Shown: positions 37,201-54,400, counted from the first letter of the stretch. The stretch is 64,000 bases of DNA from Tetrahymena elliotti 4EA (GCA_000231825.2 JH720304.1:534724-598723), one strand, 5' to 3'. Program-made: numbers and translations. Notes: generated by a model not told the origin, from the sequence alone.

Positions 37201-38735
37201 CACAATGCAAGTATTGCTGTGCTCAGTTATTCTGGTTATGATATAGAAGATGCTACAGTTTTAAATAAATCATCACTTGATAGAGGATTTGGTAGAACTA
37301 TGGTTTTTAAGAAATATGAAACTGAAATTCAAAAACTTAAAATGTCTGGCTTAACTGAGTTGTTAAGAGGACCTCCAAAAGAAGCAGAAAGCTCATACAA
37401 AAAGAAATAAAATAGAGTAAAGTTTACTTGAAACATTTCAATTTATCATTAGTAAATAAATATATTTAATAATATAGGCTTTAAAGAAGTTTAGTGCTTT
37501 GGATGATGATGGTACTCCAATTGTTGGTGCCTCCATTAATAATGGTGATGTATTATTTAATAAATATACTCCTTTGCTAACCCTTGAACAGTAAAGAGGC
37601 CGTGAACTCCTCAGTAATAATTCAGTCTCAGAATATATTCATGTAAACAAATAATTTGAGTATATGGATAAATTAATAAGTTTATATTTTTTAATAATAG
37701 AATCCTACAACATTCAAAGGAAAAAAATTAGCCAGAATAGATAGAGTTATAAGAAGTTAACAAGACGGAAATATCATTATCAAAACAATTATTAGAGAGA
37801 CTCGTAGACCTGAGTATGGTGATAAGTTTAGTTCAAGACATGGTAAAAAATTTAATTTATTATTTAAATGTTTATAAACAAAATGACTTTGATAAATTTT
37901 AGGTTAAAAGGGTATTATTGGTTTAATTGTAAATTAAGAAGATATGCCTTTTAGTGAGAAAGGTTGGGTTCCTGATTTAATTATGAATCCACATGGTTAT
38001 CCATCTCGTATGACAGTTGGTAAGCTATTAGAATTGTTAGGTTCAAAGGCAGCAGTCTTATCAGGATAATTTAAATATGGTACAGCTTTTGGAGGAGATA
38101 AAATGGCTGATTTGTCATCTATTTTAGTTTAGAATGGATTCTCTTATACTGGTAAAGATATTCTAATTAGTGGTATTACAGGAGAGTATATGTAGTGCTA
38201 TGTTTTTTGTGGTCCAGTCTTCTATTAGAGATTAAAGCACATGGTTGCTGATAAAGTTCATGCACGTGCTAAAGGTAGAGTAACAACATTAACTAGATAG
38301 CCCACTGAAGGTAACTTATTGATAAATATTTTTATAATATGAATTATTATCATCATTAATTCTTAATAAAATTTATAGGTAGAGCAAAGGATGGAGGTTT
38401 AAGATTAGGAGAAATGGAAAGAGATAGTTTATTAGCTTTTGCTTCATCCAATTTATTGATAGAAAGATTAATGATAAGTTCTGATAAATTCACGGTTTAA
38501 GTTTGTGAAAAATGCGGTTTTATTTAGCATACTAATAGCTGTAAAATGTGCTCAACTGATTAAGTAATTAAAAAAATATTTTAATTCAATTGTTAATACT
38601 TATAAAAATATTAAATAATAGGTTAGCAAGGTTGTCATGCCTTATGCTTGTAAACTTCTATTCTAAGAACTACTTTCGATGAATATAAAACCAAAATTAA
38701 ATTTAGTTGATATAAATAAAATTGAAAACTCTTGA
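34250..38735 (+). CDS. POLR3B: RNA polymerase III second-largest subunit (RPC2)
   Basis: Start at the ATG at 34250 ([20 protein letters not shown]), TGA at 38733-38735, many introns. Clear family blocks in order: [32 protein letters not shown] with [31 protein letters not shown] with [71 protein letters not shown]; the catalytic-centre block [73 protein letters not shown]; and a C-terminal zinc site CEKCG...CKMC. Sequence choices ([22 protein letters not shown]) fit Pol III RPC2 rather than Pol II RPB2. The enzyme makes tRNA, 5S rRNA and other small RNAs in the nucleus. Confidence 0.95.
35713..35762 (+). repeat. 25-bp tandem duplication in an RPC2 intron
   Basis: Two perfect adjacent copies of a 25-bp unit starting cttttatgatataaattacc, followed by a partial third, lie within the intron preceding the exon that encodes [10 protein letters not shown]. 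Probably replication slippage. Confidence 0.85.
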
Positions 38736-39265
38736 TAGGCAATAAAGAGAGTTGCCAAAACTGACAAAATATTTTTAATTTAATTTAATTCTCATCATTT
38801 CAAAAATGTTTTATTAATCTAATAAAATTATGTTAAAGTTCTTTAAATTTATACAGAATTTAAGAGCTATTTATATTTTTGTGAAATATAATTAATAAAT
38901 TAATTAGATAATAACAAGAGAGATACTTACTTTTAATTTTAAAATTATTTAAGTAGTTTTTTTTGCTGACCTAAAAAATTGAATCCCTATAATTACTTAA
39001 TAAAAAGTTCAATTTTTAAGTAAAATTTGATAAATAATACCTTATAAATAAAAATGATATTTTTATGATTAAATAAAATCTATTATTTTTAATTAAAAGA
39101 TACTAATTTTAAAATTTGGTTTTTTATTTAGAAGTAAAATTATTTGATAATTTTGAACAAATTAAAAATGAACTTAAGAAAGTAAATCGAGCAGAAGCAT
39201 TAAAAAAAATAAATTACTAGCTCTTTCATCAATATTTTAGTAATAAAAGGAAAACAATTCACCTT
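38736..39265. other. intergenic, no gene seen
   Basis: AT-rich spacer downstream of RPC2. No coding frame was recognised. Confidence 0.45.
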
Positions 39266-42200
39266 ATGAAAATAATTTATATTGTGATTTTACTTTTTTA
39301 AGAGAATTAAAAAAATTTTTATCATTTCAAATTATTAAAGCTTCAGTACTATGATATCTGCTTACAATTATGAAATTAACCTTTTTTAATGTGTGTATAT
39401 TTTCTTCAATTAATTTTAGTAATTTTAACAATATTTTTATTGACTTAAAATTTTATTTAACAAATAATAAAATTAAAAATTAACTATAAATCTAAAGTTT
39501 ATTTTAAAATTGAATTCAACAAGTTTAAATTTTTAAGAATCTAATAACAATTTATTTAATACTAAATTTCAAGACAGAATTGATAATATTACTCCTAATA
39601 GCACTAATAGTGGAGTCGAATTTATTTAATTTAAATTGATATTTCTTTTTAAATTTTAATTTTAAAAAATAAAAATATGCAAATAACAAGTAGGAGTATA
39701 AATGATGAATTTTGAAGACAAAAAATAGCAAGTTTATTAAAAATTTTTAAATAAATCTAGAAAGTTAAAAAACTTCTTGATATAAAAACAAAAAAAGTAA
39801 ATTTAATATTTTAAGCTCATCAAAATTCATGAGTATAACACTAAAAAACTACTCCACAACAATTTATAATTATGAAATAGAGTTATTCTTTATTCAAAGT
39901 GTGTCATTTAGTGGTATTACTTCATAGGAATTTCCTACAGTAATTTTATCAAAGCTTGGAAAAAGTATGAAGATTGATAATTGTACTTTTGGATTAAATA
40001 CTAATAATGCATAGAGTTCTAATTTAAATAGTATTGATGTTCATAGTGTAATAAATATGTAAAATTTAGGATATTTAGAAATAACTGATTCTTAATTTAA
40101 AAATAATGCTGTTTTTGGCTCCGGAGGAGCCTTGTATTTATATTAAATAAAAAAATCCTTCATTTAAAAATCAAGATTAAATTAAAATGTTGCAATAGAA
40201 AATTCTAGTGGAGCTATTTACTCTTATAATTCGAATATTGAGTGATTTTTTTGATAATTAATCAATGAAAGAAAGAGGAGGTGCGTTATACTCAGATAAA
40301 ACTGTGTTAAAAATATAAAAAACAAAAATAGTCAAAAATATTGCATACATAGGTGGAGGTATTTATTATAATTAAATAAATGCTCTAGACATTGATAAAT
40401 AAACCTAAATCTAAAATAACAAAGGTTAAATTTAAAATAAATTAATGTGGCTTTTTTTAAAATTTTAAGGAAATAATTTCGGCTCTTTTCCTAGAAAGCT
40501 TTTGCAATATAATTTAATGACTAAGTAAACTGAATAAAATTTACATTAGAAACTTTTAGAGTGGAAATTATACTAAATAATACATTTATGTTTAATATTT
40601 TGATGAATCTAATGAGATGCTAAATTTTAAAATTGCAGAATAAATCGATTTGTTTTCTATTAGCACCAAAGAAGAACTAGAAAACTATAAAATCTAATTA
40701 GGAAATCTAAATGAAACAAAAAATTTAACAATTATTTCTGGATAAGAATTGCAATATCAAAAGGATATTAATCTATTTTAACTAAACAATACAGCTGGAA
40801 TTTTTATACCTCTAATTTCCAATTAATTCTATTTTCATAATTTTTGACAAGAAATTAATCCTTGATTTTCTTTTGAACTTTAGAAAGTGTTAGGTAGGAG
40901 AAATTTTATATCAAAAACCAGGATACATATCGTAATCATACTTTACTCTTTTTATCAATAATAAATTTAAAAATTATATTTTAAAGGTGCGATAAATGTG
41001 TAGATGGAACATATTCTTTAATTGATCCAAATATTTATAAAGATTATGGATTAATCTAATGTAAGGCATGCTCAAATTAGTATATTAAATAATGCTATTC
41101 AAATTAAATCATACTATAAGATCATTATTGGAGAGAAATATAATAAACTGATGTTTTTTACAAGTGCTAAATACTTGGATGCAGTGAAACAACTCCGAAT
41201 TAAATAAATGGGTGCATTCAAGGTTATATAGGACCTTTTTGCAACTCTTGTGATTATAAAGGAATATATTGGGATTTTAATTATGCAAAAAGAGGTAAGT
41301 AATGCTATTAATGTAGCACATAAGCAATTTAATACATCTATTTGGCACTAATAATATTTTTGTATACTGTGTACATCATTTTTAGTGTAAATAGCTAAAT
41401 TGAAACAAACATACTGATAATAAAAATGAATTATTTAAGAAAGATGGATATTCTGTTCTTAAGCAAAACAAAGTAAAGAGGAACAGAAACAGGAATCATT
41501 TTAAAGATTTTTTTTAACTATTTATAAATATTTTCATCATCTATTGATATTTAAGACTAAATTCCTGACTTGATAGGAGATTTCTTTAAGATAAGAGGTG
41601 ATCCTTCATAAATGACATATACAAATTTAGATTGTATGTACAAGGATTGGGTGATTTCATAGTTATGGTTAAACGGGCTAATTATTTAAATCTTAACTAT
41701 TCTAATAATCACAGGATTAGTTTAAAGCTCAAGACATCTTTTGGCAAGAAAAATTTAAAAGTTTTATAAAAAAGAAGCATATTTTATATTTATATACTTT
41801 TTCTTCTATTCTTCAAGTTAAATTGCTTATCTCTCTCAGTGTTTGTAAAAAGCTAGGATCTAATTATTATATGCTAAATGATAATCTCTAACAATGCTGG
41901 ACTTATAAGCATGCTATATTATAAATAGGAACTGTATATCCTTTGACAGTAATATGGTCTATCGTAATACCTTTAATGTTTAGTTAAAAAATTTAATAAG
42001 CTATCTCAAAAGGATAACAAAATAATGTTAAGTTTATCTAAACTTTTTATTTTATCTTTTAGGGATACAAATAAAAATATTACTACTGGGAAGCTCTCAA
42101 AATGTTTTAAAGACTTTTAATTATGATTATTTTAAACCTGGATGTATAAAACTTAGTAAATATTAATCATATAATACATATGCTTCATTTAATTAAGGTT

Positions 42201-42618
42201 AACAATTAAATTAGAACCTTTTGAATAAAAGTAATCTTAAAATTTAGAAATTTTGCTACAAATAATCATAATAACTTCTCTTTTACTATAAGCCTTTCAT
42301 TAAATTTTTGAAGAAAATAAATACATTACTCTAGCTTTGGTGATAGTTATAATTATTTTGAATCTATTTTCATTATTAAAAATTAGCTTTGAATATTATA
42401 AATCAGCTTTAAGTTTGATTTTGAAATCTAAAAATAGAAAGACTAAAATATTTCTTTAATTTTTGCATAAAATGAAAATAATTACATTTGACAACGAGAA
42501 TCATATTTAACTTAGCAGGATTAGCTAGTTGTGGAAAAAAGTTTGTACAAATAGATAGGTTCTTGTCAATCAACTAATCCTCACCTAGCAAAAAAAATCT
42601 CAGAGCAAATCAAAATGA
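39266..42618 (+). pseudogene. receptor-like multi-TM protein gene with several frameshifts
   Basis: Homologous to the large ciliate family with an N-terminal beta-helix, growth-factor-receptor-type Cys-rich segment and C-terminal membrane domain. Visible parts: beta-helix turns (LGYLEITDSQFKNNAVFGSG, then GGALY, SGAIY, GGALYSDK, AYIGGGIYY) at 39860-40380; a linker (FQSGNYTKQYIYVQYFDESN); CxxC pairs (CDKCVDGTYSL, CKACSNQYIKQC, GYIGPFCNSC); several TM helices at 41340-42060; and a C-terminus ending at TGA 42616-42618. The frame must move by one nucleotide, always in the same direction, at about 40243, 40845, 41820 and 42150. A 25-nt GT-AG segment (40525-40549) can be spliced to keep frame. The N-terminus is uncertain: the ATG at 39266 opens with a signal-peptide-like MKIIYIVILLF, but its link to the exon near 39815 is not established. 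Most likely a pseudogene. Confidence 0.7.
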
Positions 42619-43318
42619 ATTAACATAGTTTCTCCAATATTTAGACCCTCCTTTTTTAAAACTTTTGTCAAAACTTAATTACATATAAATTTTCAGAAAA
42701 TATGGTGATAATTTCTGCTGGTGCTGGTGAGAATTTATGAGGATTTACGGTAATTAAGAAACATAACAGTTTATTTTTTATTTGTCAAATTCTTACAAAT
42801 TAAATATTTGTATTTATTGAATTCAAATAAATTCTTTTAAATCTAATAAATATTTGAGATATTTGATTATTGAAAATTTGTAATTTTTTGAATATGCGTA
42901 TTTTATTGAATTTTGATATATTCTCTAATTTAATCGTCTCTCTTATCTAAATAATTAGAGAATAAATAAAAGATGGTTAAATAAAAGTAGATTATTAACT
43001 TTTTTTTTTCTTTTTTAAGATGAGTTACAATATATTATTTCTAAATCTGAACAAAATAATCTTTTTATGTTATTACATTACAGTGGTGAGTGATATTTCA
43101 AATTAAAATATCATTTGTATTAATTTGAGATTAAAATTTGAGATGAATAAAGATATTTATGTTTATTAAGTTCGATTGATAACTCAAATAAACTTCATAT
43201 GCATAAAAACTTGATTAATAAAAAGTAAAAAACAAAATCATAAATATTTTTCATAATTCTTAAATCAATTGATCAAAATTTTATCCAAAAGTAAGAGCAA
43301 AATAAAAACTCGAATAAA
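42619..43318. other. intergenic, no clear gene
   Basis: AT-rich. A short frame at 43020-43085 (MSYNILFLNLNK) is probably chance or an unused leader of the following gene. Confidence 0.4.
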
Positions 43319-44149
43319 ATGGATGGAAATATTTGGGATTTTTTGAAGTGCATTTCTGAAAAATCTTAAAACTTTGGTAAATGGAGAAAATTAAGTTAAT
43401 TTGTTTATTTTTTAACCTCAATAACCTTAGTTACACTTTTGTCCTAGGAATTTTTTAAAACAATAATCCCTGCCTTTCAATATTACTAAAAATATAGTCC
43501 AAGAAATTGTGATAAAGGCTATTATTTTTCAAATCAAGAGCTTTCTGAGGAATAAATAATTAGTGAAAATTGTGTTTAGCAATTGCATTCTGATTATTAT
43601 AGCCAAGATACTTAATCCAAATTTGAAATTGGATTTAAGGTTTTTTTTGGGGTTACTTTTGCTATTTTATCTATTTAAGCAATCATGGCTGGAGTAAGAT
43701 TGCTATTTAGTTATAAATGTGAATCTAAAGTTTTAGATTGTACTTTTGTTATTGGTGATTTTTGTTCTTCAATGATAATAATAGAAGGAATTTATACTTC
43801 GGTTTATGATCCTAGTGATAAATGTATAAAATAAAAATAATGGGACTCTTTATAAACGTTTGGGATTGTTGGATTCATAATAACTTTTCTATTGCTAATT
43901 GTTTATTACTTAATATTAATTATGAATCTTTGTTGTGTTTGCTGCTAATGTTTAATTAGCAAGAATAATAAAATAATAATTTTAAATCTATTTATATTAG
44001 CTTATTTGGTTGAGGTTTCTTTGGCTACTAAAAATCTTTAAGAAATGTTGGCTATTTAAATTCCTCAATGGGTATAGATTGGATTGTTAGCAGCTACTTG
44101 TTTCCTTCAATTTTTAGAAGGGGTAATAGAATATAAAAAAGTTAATTGA
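43319..44149 (+). CDS. multi-pass membrane protein, unknown family
   Basis: A single exon of 277 codons, ATG at 43319 (MDGNIWDFLKCISEKSQNFG) to TGA at 44147-44149, 276 residues. Hydrophobic segments: FVYFLTSITLVTLLSQ (about residues 28-43), FFGVTFAILSIQAIMAGVRL (about 114-133), IVGFIITFLLLIVYYLILIM (about 191-210), IILNLFILAYLVEVSLA (about 223-240) and IGLLAATCFLQFLEGVI (about 252-269). Between TM1 and TM2 lies a roughly 70-residue loop with two cysteines (NCDKGYYF, ENCVQQ), probably luminal. TM3 is followed by a CCVCCQC cluster, a likely palmitoylation site. The frame contains several in-frame TAA/TAG codons and no TGA, confirming coding. No match to a known family was recognised. Confidence 0.75.
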
Positions 44150-44901
44150 CTAAAAAATAAATAAAAAAGTTATGAAATAGCATAATGAATAATATCAAAT
44201 ATTACTGATCTGGTCTAAGTATTAAAATTCGGTAAACCGGATTTAGTTATTTTTTAATCCATGGATTAGCCTTTGTTTGAAAATTAACTAATTTAAAAAA
44301 ATATAAATGAAAAAGTAAGTAAAAATCATGAATTATAAATGCATATAGTAAAAAAATTTAGATTAGATATTCAGATAATTATGTATGTATGGATTTATTT
44401 ATTTCTAGTGGGTTAGGATTTGTGATCTTTTTTGCATAATATTTTTGTTTGTGATTACAAATTACTCTGAATCATAATTCTCTATTCTCATAATTAAATC
44501 ATTTATTATTATTACCTCAATGTTGTTTTTTTATAAGTCAAGACGTCAATTATAATTTTAAATTAAGTAATGATCAGAAAAAAATTGCAATTAATAATAC
44601 TTGAAGCATAAATTAATGTATAAAATTTCTAATTTTCTATCAAATAACTTCAGATTTAACAATAATGAACAAAATAATACAAAATAATGAAAAATAAAAT
44701 TTAGAAAGTAAATTCATTTTTATTAAAATGAATAAAATTAAACATTTAAACTATTTATTTAACATATTAAAAGTATTATATAAAATTTATAATAATAATA
44801 TCTATAGCTTTTAAACCAATATTTCTAAAGTAAATATAATGCAAATATTAAACTAAAAGGATATCATATATTCTTTATGAGTATTATCTAGTCCAAAAAT
44901 A
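44150..44901. other. convergent intergenic region
   Basis: Lies between two 3' ends, AT-rich; no gene was seen. Confidence 0.45.
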
Positions 44902-45789
44902 TCATATGCAATCAATATTACAATCTATATCACATCCATCACAGTTGCTACATCCACTGAAGCAATCACATTCTTTACATTGGGAAAGCAAATCACATCT
45001 ATTAAAATCTATGCAGCAGCTTGCATCAACACAACATTCAAATATTTCAGAAAAATCTTTGAATGTAAAAATATCACAAAAAGATTCAAAGAAGCTTTTT
45101 TCATTTTACCCTTTTTTATTTTATAAGTCCTCATTTTAACTAGTCTACTATAATTTACTTTTATATTTAGATTAATTATATTAGGCATCCTAAACAATAT
45201 TAATCTATGAATCATAATAAGTATCAGAAATCATAAGCTCTTTCAGTTCTTATTAATTAGGATTTTGTTAACATTTTTTCTGATTATATGAGTCTAATAA
45301 TTTCATTTTTAGCTAACTTAAAACCTTTAATGTGGATAATTTATTTTAGCTTTGTATATCTTATTAAATTTTGTAATTATTTCTTTAATTTATAATCTAA
45401 TTTATTATCTTAGATTAAAACACTTCTAAATTAACTATTAAAATTAGAACGAGCTGAAATGATTCAGGTATTATCTATTTTTCCAGTTTTTATTTGGTCT
45501 TATTATTTGAGGAGAAAAATAAATTTTTACTGTTGATTTATGATTCAAGTTTTTTAATCTAATAAAAATAGAAAAATTAAACTCTTTCTATTACATATTA
45601 ATAAAATCTGATAAGGTATTGCTGATATAAGGTCAAGCAACTGTTTTCTAAAATAATAAAATAGACATATTATTGAAGCTTTGTATGAAAATAATGTTTT
45701 TATTATGGATCAAAAACATAACTTAAATTTTTTTTAAACTTTATTGATACTTAAAAAGTATTTATAAAATTAATAATATTTTGAATCAT
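44902..45789 (-). CDS. ORF with Cys-rich C-terminus, unknown function
   Basis: An uninterrupted 296-codon frame from ATG at 45789 (MIQNIINFINTFQVSIKFKK) to TGA at 44902-44904, 295 residues under the ciliate code. The last 130 residues are the best supported: a Gln/Asn/Lys/Glu-rich stretch (YDSQINIVQDAQYNQSKY, QNEDLQNKKGQNEKSF) leads into a Cys/Asp-rich tail with 14 cysteines, including ECC, SCC, QCKECDC, GCSNCDGC and DCNIDC. The spacing (CxxC, CxC, CC) suggests metal binding, a disulfide-rich domain or multiple palmitoylation. The N-terminal 110 residues have a more AT-driven composition, so the real start may be the internal ATG at 45306 (MKLLDSYNQKK), giving 134 residues. No homologue was recognised. 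Confidence 0.55.
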
Positions 45790-46764
45790 TTTTATTTAGC
45801 AGTTTAGAAATAAAATTGAAAAATTAGCACAATATTTTGTATTACACATCAAATAGATGAGATATTTTGTCTTTAAATTTTTTATTCTTATTTTTATCTA
45901 TTTTATTAAGTAAATATTTGATCTCCTCTTTTCCACTAATTTTTGATCAGTCAATTTTTAAAACAATCTACTTAATTCGAATCTTAAAGATAAAGTAGTT
46001 ACTCTTTGACAATATTGTTATAAATTATCATAAATAATTGCTGATCCTATTTCAGTAGATTTAGATATCAACAAAAGAAACTATTTTATGAGACGAAACA
46101 CTAACTGCTTAAAATATTTTAATTTTGAATTGCGATTTTTTGTTTATTTGAGACTTTTTTGAAGTGTTAAAATTTGTTTAATAAAATGTATAAGAATAAA
46201 AACCAAATTTTTAATTGATTTGAAAGAATAATCAGAGTTTGTTTAAAGGTAAAAATAAATATATTGATAAAATAAACTAAAAATGTATTTATTTAAGTTA
46301 AATATAAAAATGTTAAAAGTTGGATAAAGTATATAAATGTAAACACTAGTTGATAAATGATAAATAATAATTAATTGAATATATTTTTAAGGATAAATAG
46401 ATTTATAATCTTGAGATTATTAGAGAAATTTGGAATAAAAATGATAATAAATAAAATCTCAAATTTTTTTTTGATGATTATAACTATGAGAGTTAATTTT
46501 AATTTATTGCAAATTTTTTGTTTATATTTCTATTTAATATGTTGAGTTACTAAAGTTAGAATTTATTAAATTTTATTAGAAAGGTAATTATGTGTTCTTA
46601 TAAAAAATGCTGAGCTGATTATAATGGTTGTTGTTGTTGTTGTTGTTGTTGTCATCTTGGTACTTAAATTTTATCTAATTTTACTCTGTTTGGAGTTTTA
46701 TTTGCTATTTAATCAAAATCTATACTATTTTAATTTATGTTGTTTTTATTGAATTAGTTCAGAT
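45790..46764. other. intergenic with a (GTT)n tract
   Basis: AT-rich spacer. Contains a pure (GTT)n microsatellite at 46627-46652. A TGA-free minus-strand frame crossing it (poly-Thr) has AT-driven composition and was not accepted as a gene. Confidence 0.45.
46627..46652 (+). repeat. (GTT)n microsatellite
   Basis: Twenty-six bases of uninterrupted GTT units, outside any accepted gene. Confidence 0.95.
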
Positions 46765-50496
<3,732 letters not shown>

Positions 50497-51441
50497 GTTT
50501 CAAAAGTATGTTTAATAAAAATCTAAATATAAGGCTTATTAATATCGATCAAGTAGGTTCTAATTAATGAATAATTCAAGTATTAAAAAACAAATCAATA
50601 ATTTAATCAAATTAAATTTTGTAAATTAATTAATATTTATATTTTGATTGATTTTTGATAGTTTATAATCAAGTTATGTGCAACTTCATTCTTTTAAGTT
50701 CTCTTTCACTAATTCTCAATTTTCTTGCTTTTTTAAACTATTTTTTAAAACACATGATTATTCATCGTCATTGTAGAAGTCTATTTTCAAAGTAATTATT
50801 TTTTTTCAGTAAGCAATTCTTTTAGTAATATCATATTATTGCCATCAATTCTTAGTGAATTACTTGTAAATTTCCTTAGTCTCTCGAATTATTTTTGACT
50901 TTCAGCTGTAAATAAAACAAAACTAATTTACTATTCAGTATTTCAGAATACTACTATCCTACTCAAATCCAAATTATTTTCTATAATCAAAAGAATTATT
51001 TTTACAAAGACCAAAATGTTATTTTGAAAATTTGTATAAATTTTTACTTTTTTAGTGTTTTTTTGATAAACAAAATGAACTCATTTTTGAAAAAAATAAT
51101 TTTTTTTTTTTAAATTTCAATTTAATTTATTGTTTAGAGCCAAATTAAAAGTTGAATGGGTTTTCAATAATTTAATTATGGTCAGAGAAGATTATTTCAG
51201 AAATAAATAATATTCATAGCTTTTAAATATAATGTTTATTTTGAATATCAAAGATAGTTATGGTTAATATAAGATAAGACTGCTAAGTTTTGATAATAAG
51301 CAAAGATTGGTTGGTTGGTATCTAGCAAGTTAATTAATAAATTATTAATTTTTTCGGGTTACAATTAATATTAATTACTGAATATACAAAAAAGATAATA
51401 AATACTGCAACAAATCTATTTGGATAATTATTGAATAATTA
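50497..51441. promoter_or_regulatory. divergent intergenic region kinesin-2 / CNB protein
   Basis: About 0.95 kb separating two divergently transcribed genes; it should contain both promoters. AT-rich, with no specific motif recognised. Confidence 0.45.
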
Positions 51442-54400
51442 ATGTCTGAATAGAATTCAAATAATAAAAGATAATCAATTATATAATCTAGAAATTATCT
51501 CTTGCTTAGTAATCCTCAAGATGCTCAAGTATATTCTATTTAAATATCTTTTTATTTGACATTTTTGTAAGGACTTAGTTTGGATTCTGAACAAGAAAAT
51601 TAAGAGTGAACATGAAAATCTATTGATCAAAAAGTCATTTCTAAAACTGCCTTTCTTTGAAGATATGCAAAAATATTTTGGGGAAGAGTTACTAGGAAGA
51701 TTATTTGTTAAGAGTAAAGTGGAAAACTTTAACACAGGAGATTATTTGTTGAAAGAAGGGAGTTGTTCTAATGAAATGTACATCATTTTAGTAGGAAAAG
51801 TTGCAATTAAAAAATAAAACGAAATATAAAATAAAAATGAAGATTTTAATCCCTACTTTGAGGAAATGAACACCTAAATAGAAAATTTTATGAATAGATA
51901 AGATTTATACAAAAAGTTTATTTAAAATCGCAAACATCAACTTGAAGATAACTATCAAAAAATACTGAAAAGAAGGTAAGAATTGATTGAAGAAAACGAA
52001 AAAAGAATTAAAGAAAAATAAGAATGGGAAGAGTAAAAAATAAAATGGGGCTTAGTAGTCAAGCACTAAAATAGAAGAAAATTTTCTATTTATTCTAAGA
52101 GGGAAAACAACCAAAATCAAATTGATTTAAACAATCAATTCATTTTTTAAAAGTAAATTGTTTCAAACAAAACATATCTTCTTATTATTAAATATAAATT
52201 ATATCTAAATTTAGATACAAATTTGATGGAATTTCTCCAAATCATAAACAAGGATTGACTATGTAACTCTTTTATAAATTTTCTTATCAAATTTATTTCC
52301 AAAATTATTTAATTGGTTTAATAATTTATATTAAAATATGAATGAAACTTATTATGGAAATATAATAAATTTTGAATATTTTATTATTAATTTTATTTGT
52401 TTTTTGAAGTAATTACAAAGGAGAAGCTGTACAGGATAATTTATTGAAGGTCTATACTGAAAATTCTACGAAAAGAAGTAAAAAAAAGAAAATAAATGAA
52501 GGATTTTAAGATTATCTTTAGATAGTTTAAGTTAGAAATTCTTACAATTTTGGTTAAAGTTACAAAAATCAAGATGATTAGGCAGATGAATAATCTCAAT
52601 AATAAGAAAAAGTTTATAAAATTTTAGAGTAAGGAGAGTACTTTGGTATGAACTCTTTATAAGAAAATAAAATATAAGATTATAGTGCTGTTGCTTTATC
52701 AAACGTAAGTGCAGCTGCTATTTCTAAGAGTTTATTTGAAGAGGTGCTTTTCAGTTTTTTTGAAAAGAACCTCTCTAAAGAAATAAGCTTTTTAAGGGAT
52801 ATTTCAATCTTTCAAAGTTTAAAATAATACGAATTAGATTATATTCATATGCAAATCATAAGTAAAGTTCTTGAAAAAAATGCCTTAGTTTATAAGAAAG
52901 GAGATTTGTCTCAACACTTGTTTATCATTCTTGAAGGGGAAGTAGAAGTAAGATAATTATTTTATTTTTTAGATAAAAATTTAATTTTCTCTTAGATTTC
53001 TTATGTTGTTGATGATGAAGAAGAAAAATAAATAATTTCAAATAATTCTTAAAAAGATAATTTACTTAATTCGGCTTCTCCTCAAAAGAAAAAAGAATAT
53101 CCTGTAATATTTAAAGCATTTTTAATTTTTTTTAATTGCTTTTATTTTTATAGGTTGCTAGATTAGGAAAAGGATCTCTTTTTGGTGAAAGTGAGATTCT
53201 TAAAAACACAGAGAGAAAATCAGATGTTAAAGTAGTTTCTTAGAAAGCACATTTCTACTTGCTTCCAAAGCATGTAATTATTTTCAAATAAAATGATTTT
53301 AAACAAAATAAATTAATAAAACAAAAATAGTATGTAAATATTTTACTTGAAAAGCAAGAATTTAAGTAAGAGTTGGAGTTTCAAAGATAGCTTAAATCTT
53401 AAAATAGAAAAAAGCGCTTAGACTAGCTTAAAAATATTGAAAAAGAAGGAGAAATTAGAAAAAATTAGATTAAATACTAATTAATTAAGCTCAAGTAAAC
53501 TAGCAGCACAGAGGATTGCTTTTCTAGTTAAAAAAAATTAGATTAAAATGGATCCTATATGCTTCCTGTTTTACCAATCAATTATACATCAAGGGAAATC
53601 AGTAAATCTTAAGAAAATAGCTTAATATAACAAAATGGTTTAGAGAACCAAATAATAGATTCATATTAAACGGTCCCTTAAAAATCAAACTATGAAATAG
53701 ATGGGGTTAAGTAAGCTATGAATAAATTTAACTAAATTAATTTCAGTGATAATAGGTTGTACGATTTTTGCTAACCAAAGTTTGGATCTATTAACAGTGT
53801 ATAAATACATCCAAATAAATAGCTTCCTAAAATATAAATTATGTTTGACTAAATTTCAAACAGTGTTGATAAGAGAAGCTATTCTTACAGAAATACATAA
53901 GCTTTGCAAAAAGAAAGATAATTTAGTCAACCTACTATTGATTTAAGCTAGCTAAATAGAAGTTAGAATTAAAATAGCTAGCTATAGTTTTCTTCTCAAG
54001 CAAAAATAATAGAAAAAGATGATATTTTAAAATAAAAAGAATAAGTTTAGAAATAAAATAGATCTATTTCATTAAATAACTAGATGGTGGCTTAAAATAG
54101 CTAGAATCAAATATTAAGAGATATAAATAAAAATTCTTAAAATATTAATAATCATCATTAAAGTTAAACTATTGATTATGGTTATGATATGCCTTTTTAA
54201 AATGTATTTATTAAAAGATAAATGTCAAATTAGACAAAAAATTAGTTAAATAATACTTTGAATTATAATTTCCTAGAAAGGTGGCCTTAAAAATAATAGT
54301 AATAAAATGATTCATTTAAAATAATTAACTAAAAACGAAATTAATCCTTTGATTAAATAGTATTCCACTAATAGCATGATCAAATGTAGTAACAAAACTT

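Noticed and set aside
41879..41881. A third TGA at an apparent +1 shift (AAA TGA) in the receptor-like gene, seeming to support programmed frameshifting.
   Set aside because: The homologous frame (KKLGSNYYMLNDNL) is already open upstream of this TGA, so the indel lies earlier and the TGA is incidental.
43640..43665. Telomere-like GGGGTT following a T run.
   Set aside because: A single occurrence inside the coding frame of the membrane protein at 43319-44149 (Phe-Phe-Gly-Val), with no tandem repeats.
46290..46660. Minus-strand open frame starting in poly-Thr encoded by the GTT tract.
   Set aside because: Composition is almost entirely Ile, Phe, Leu, Asn and Lys, as expected from random AT-rich DNA with a single stop codon.
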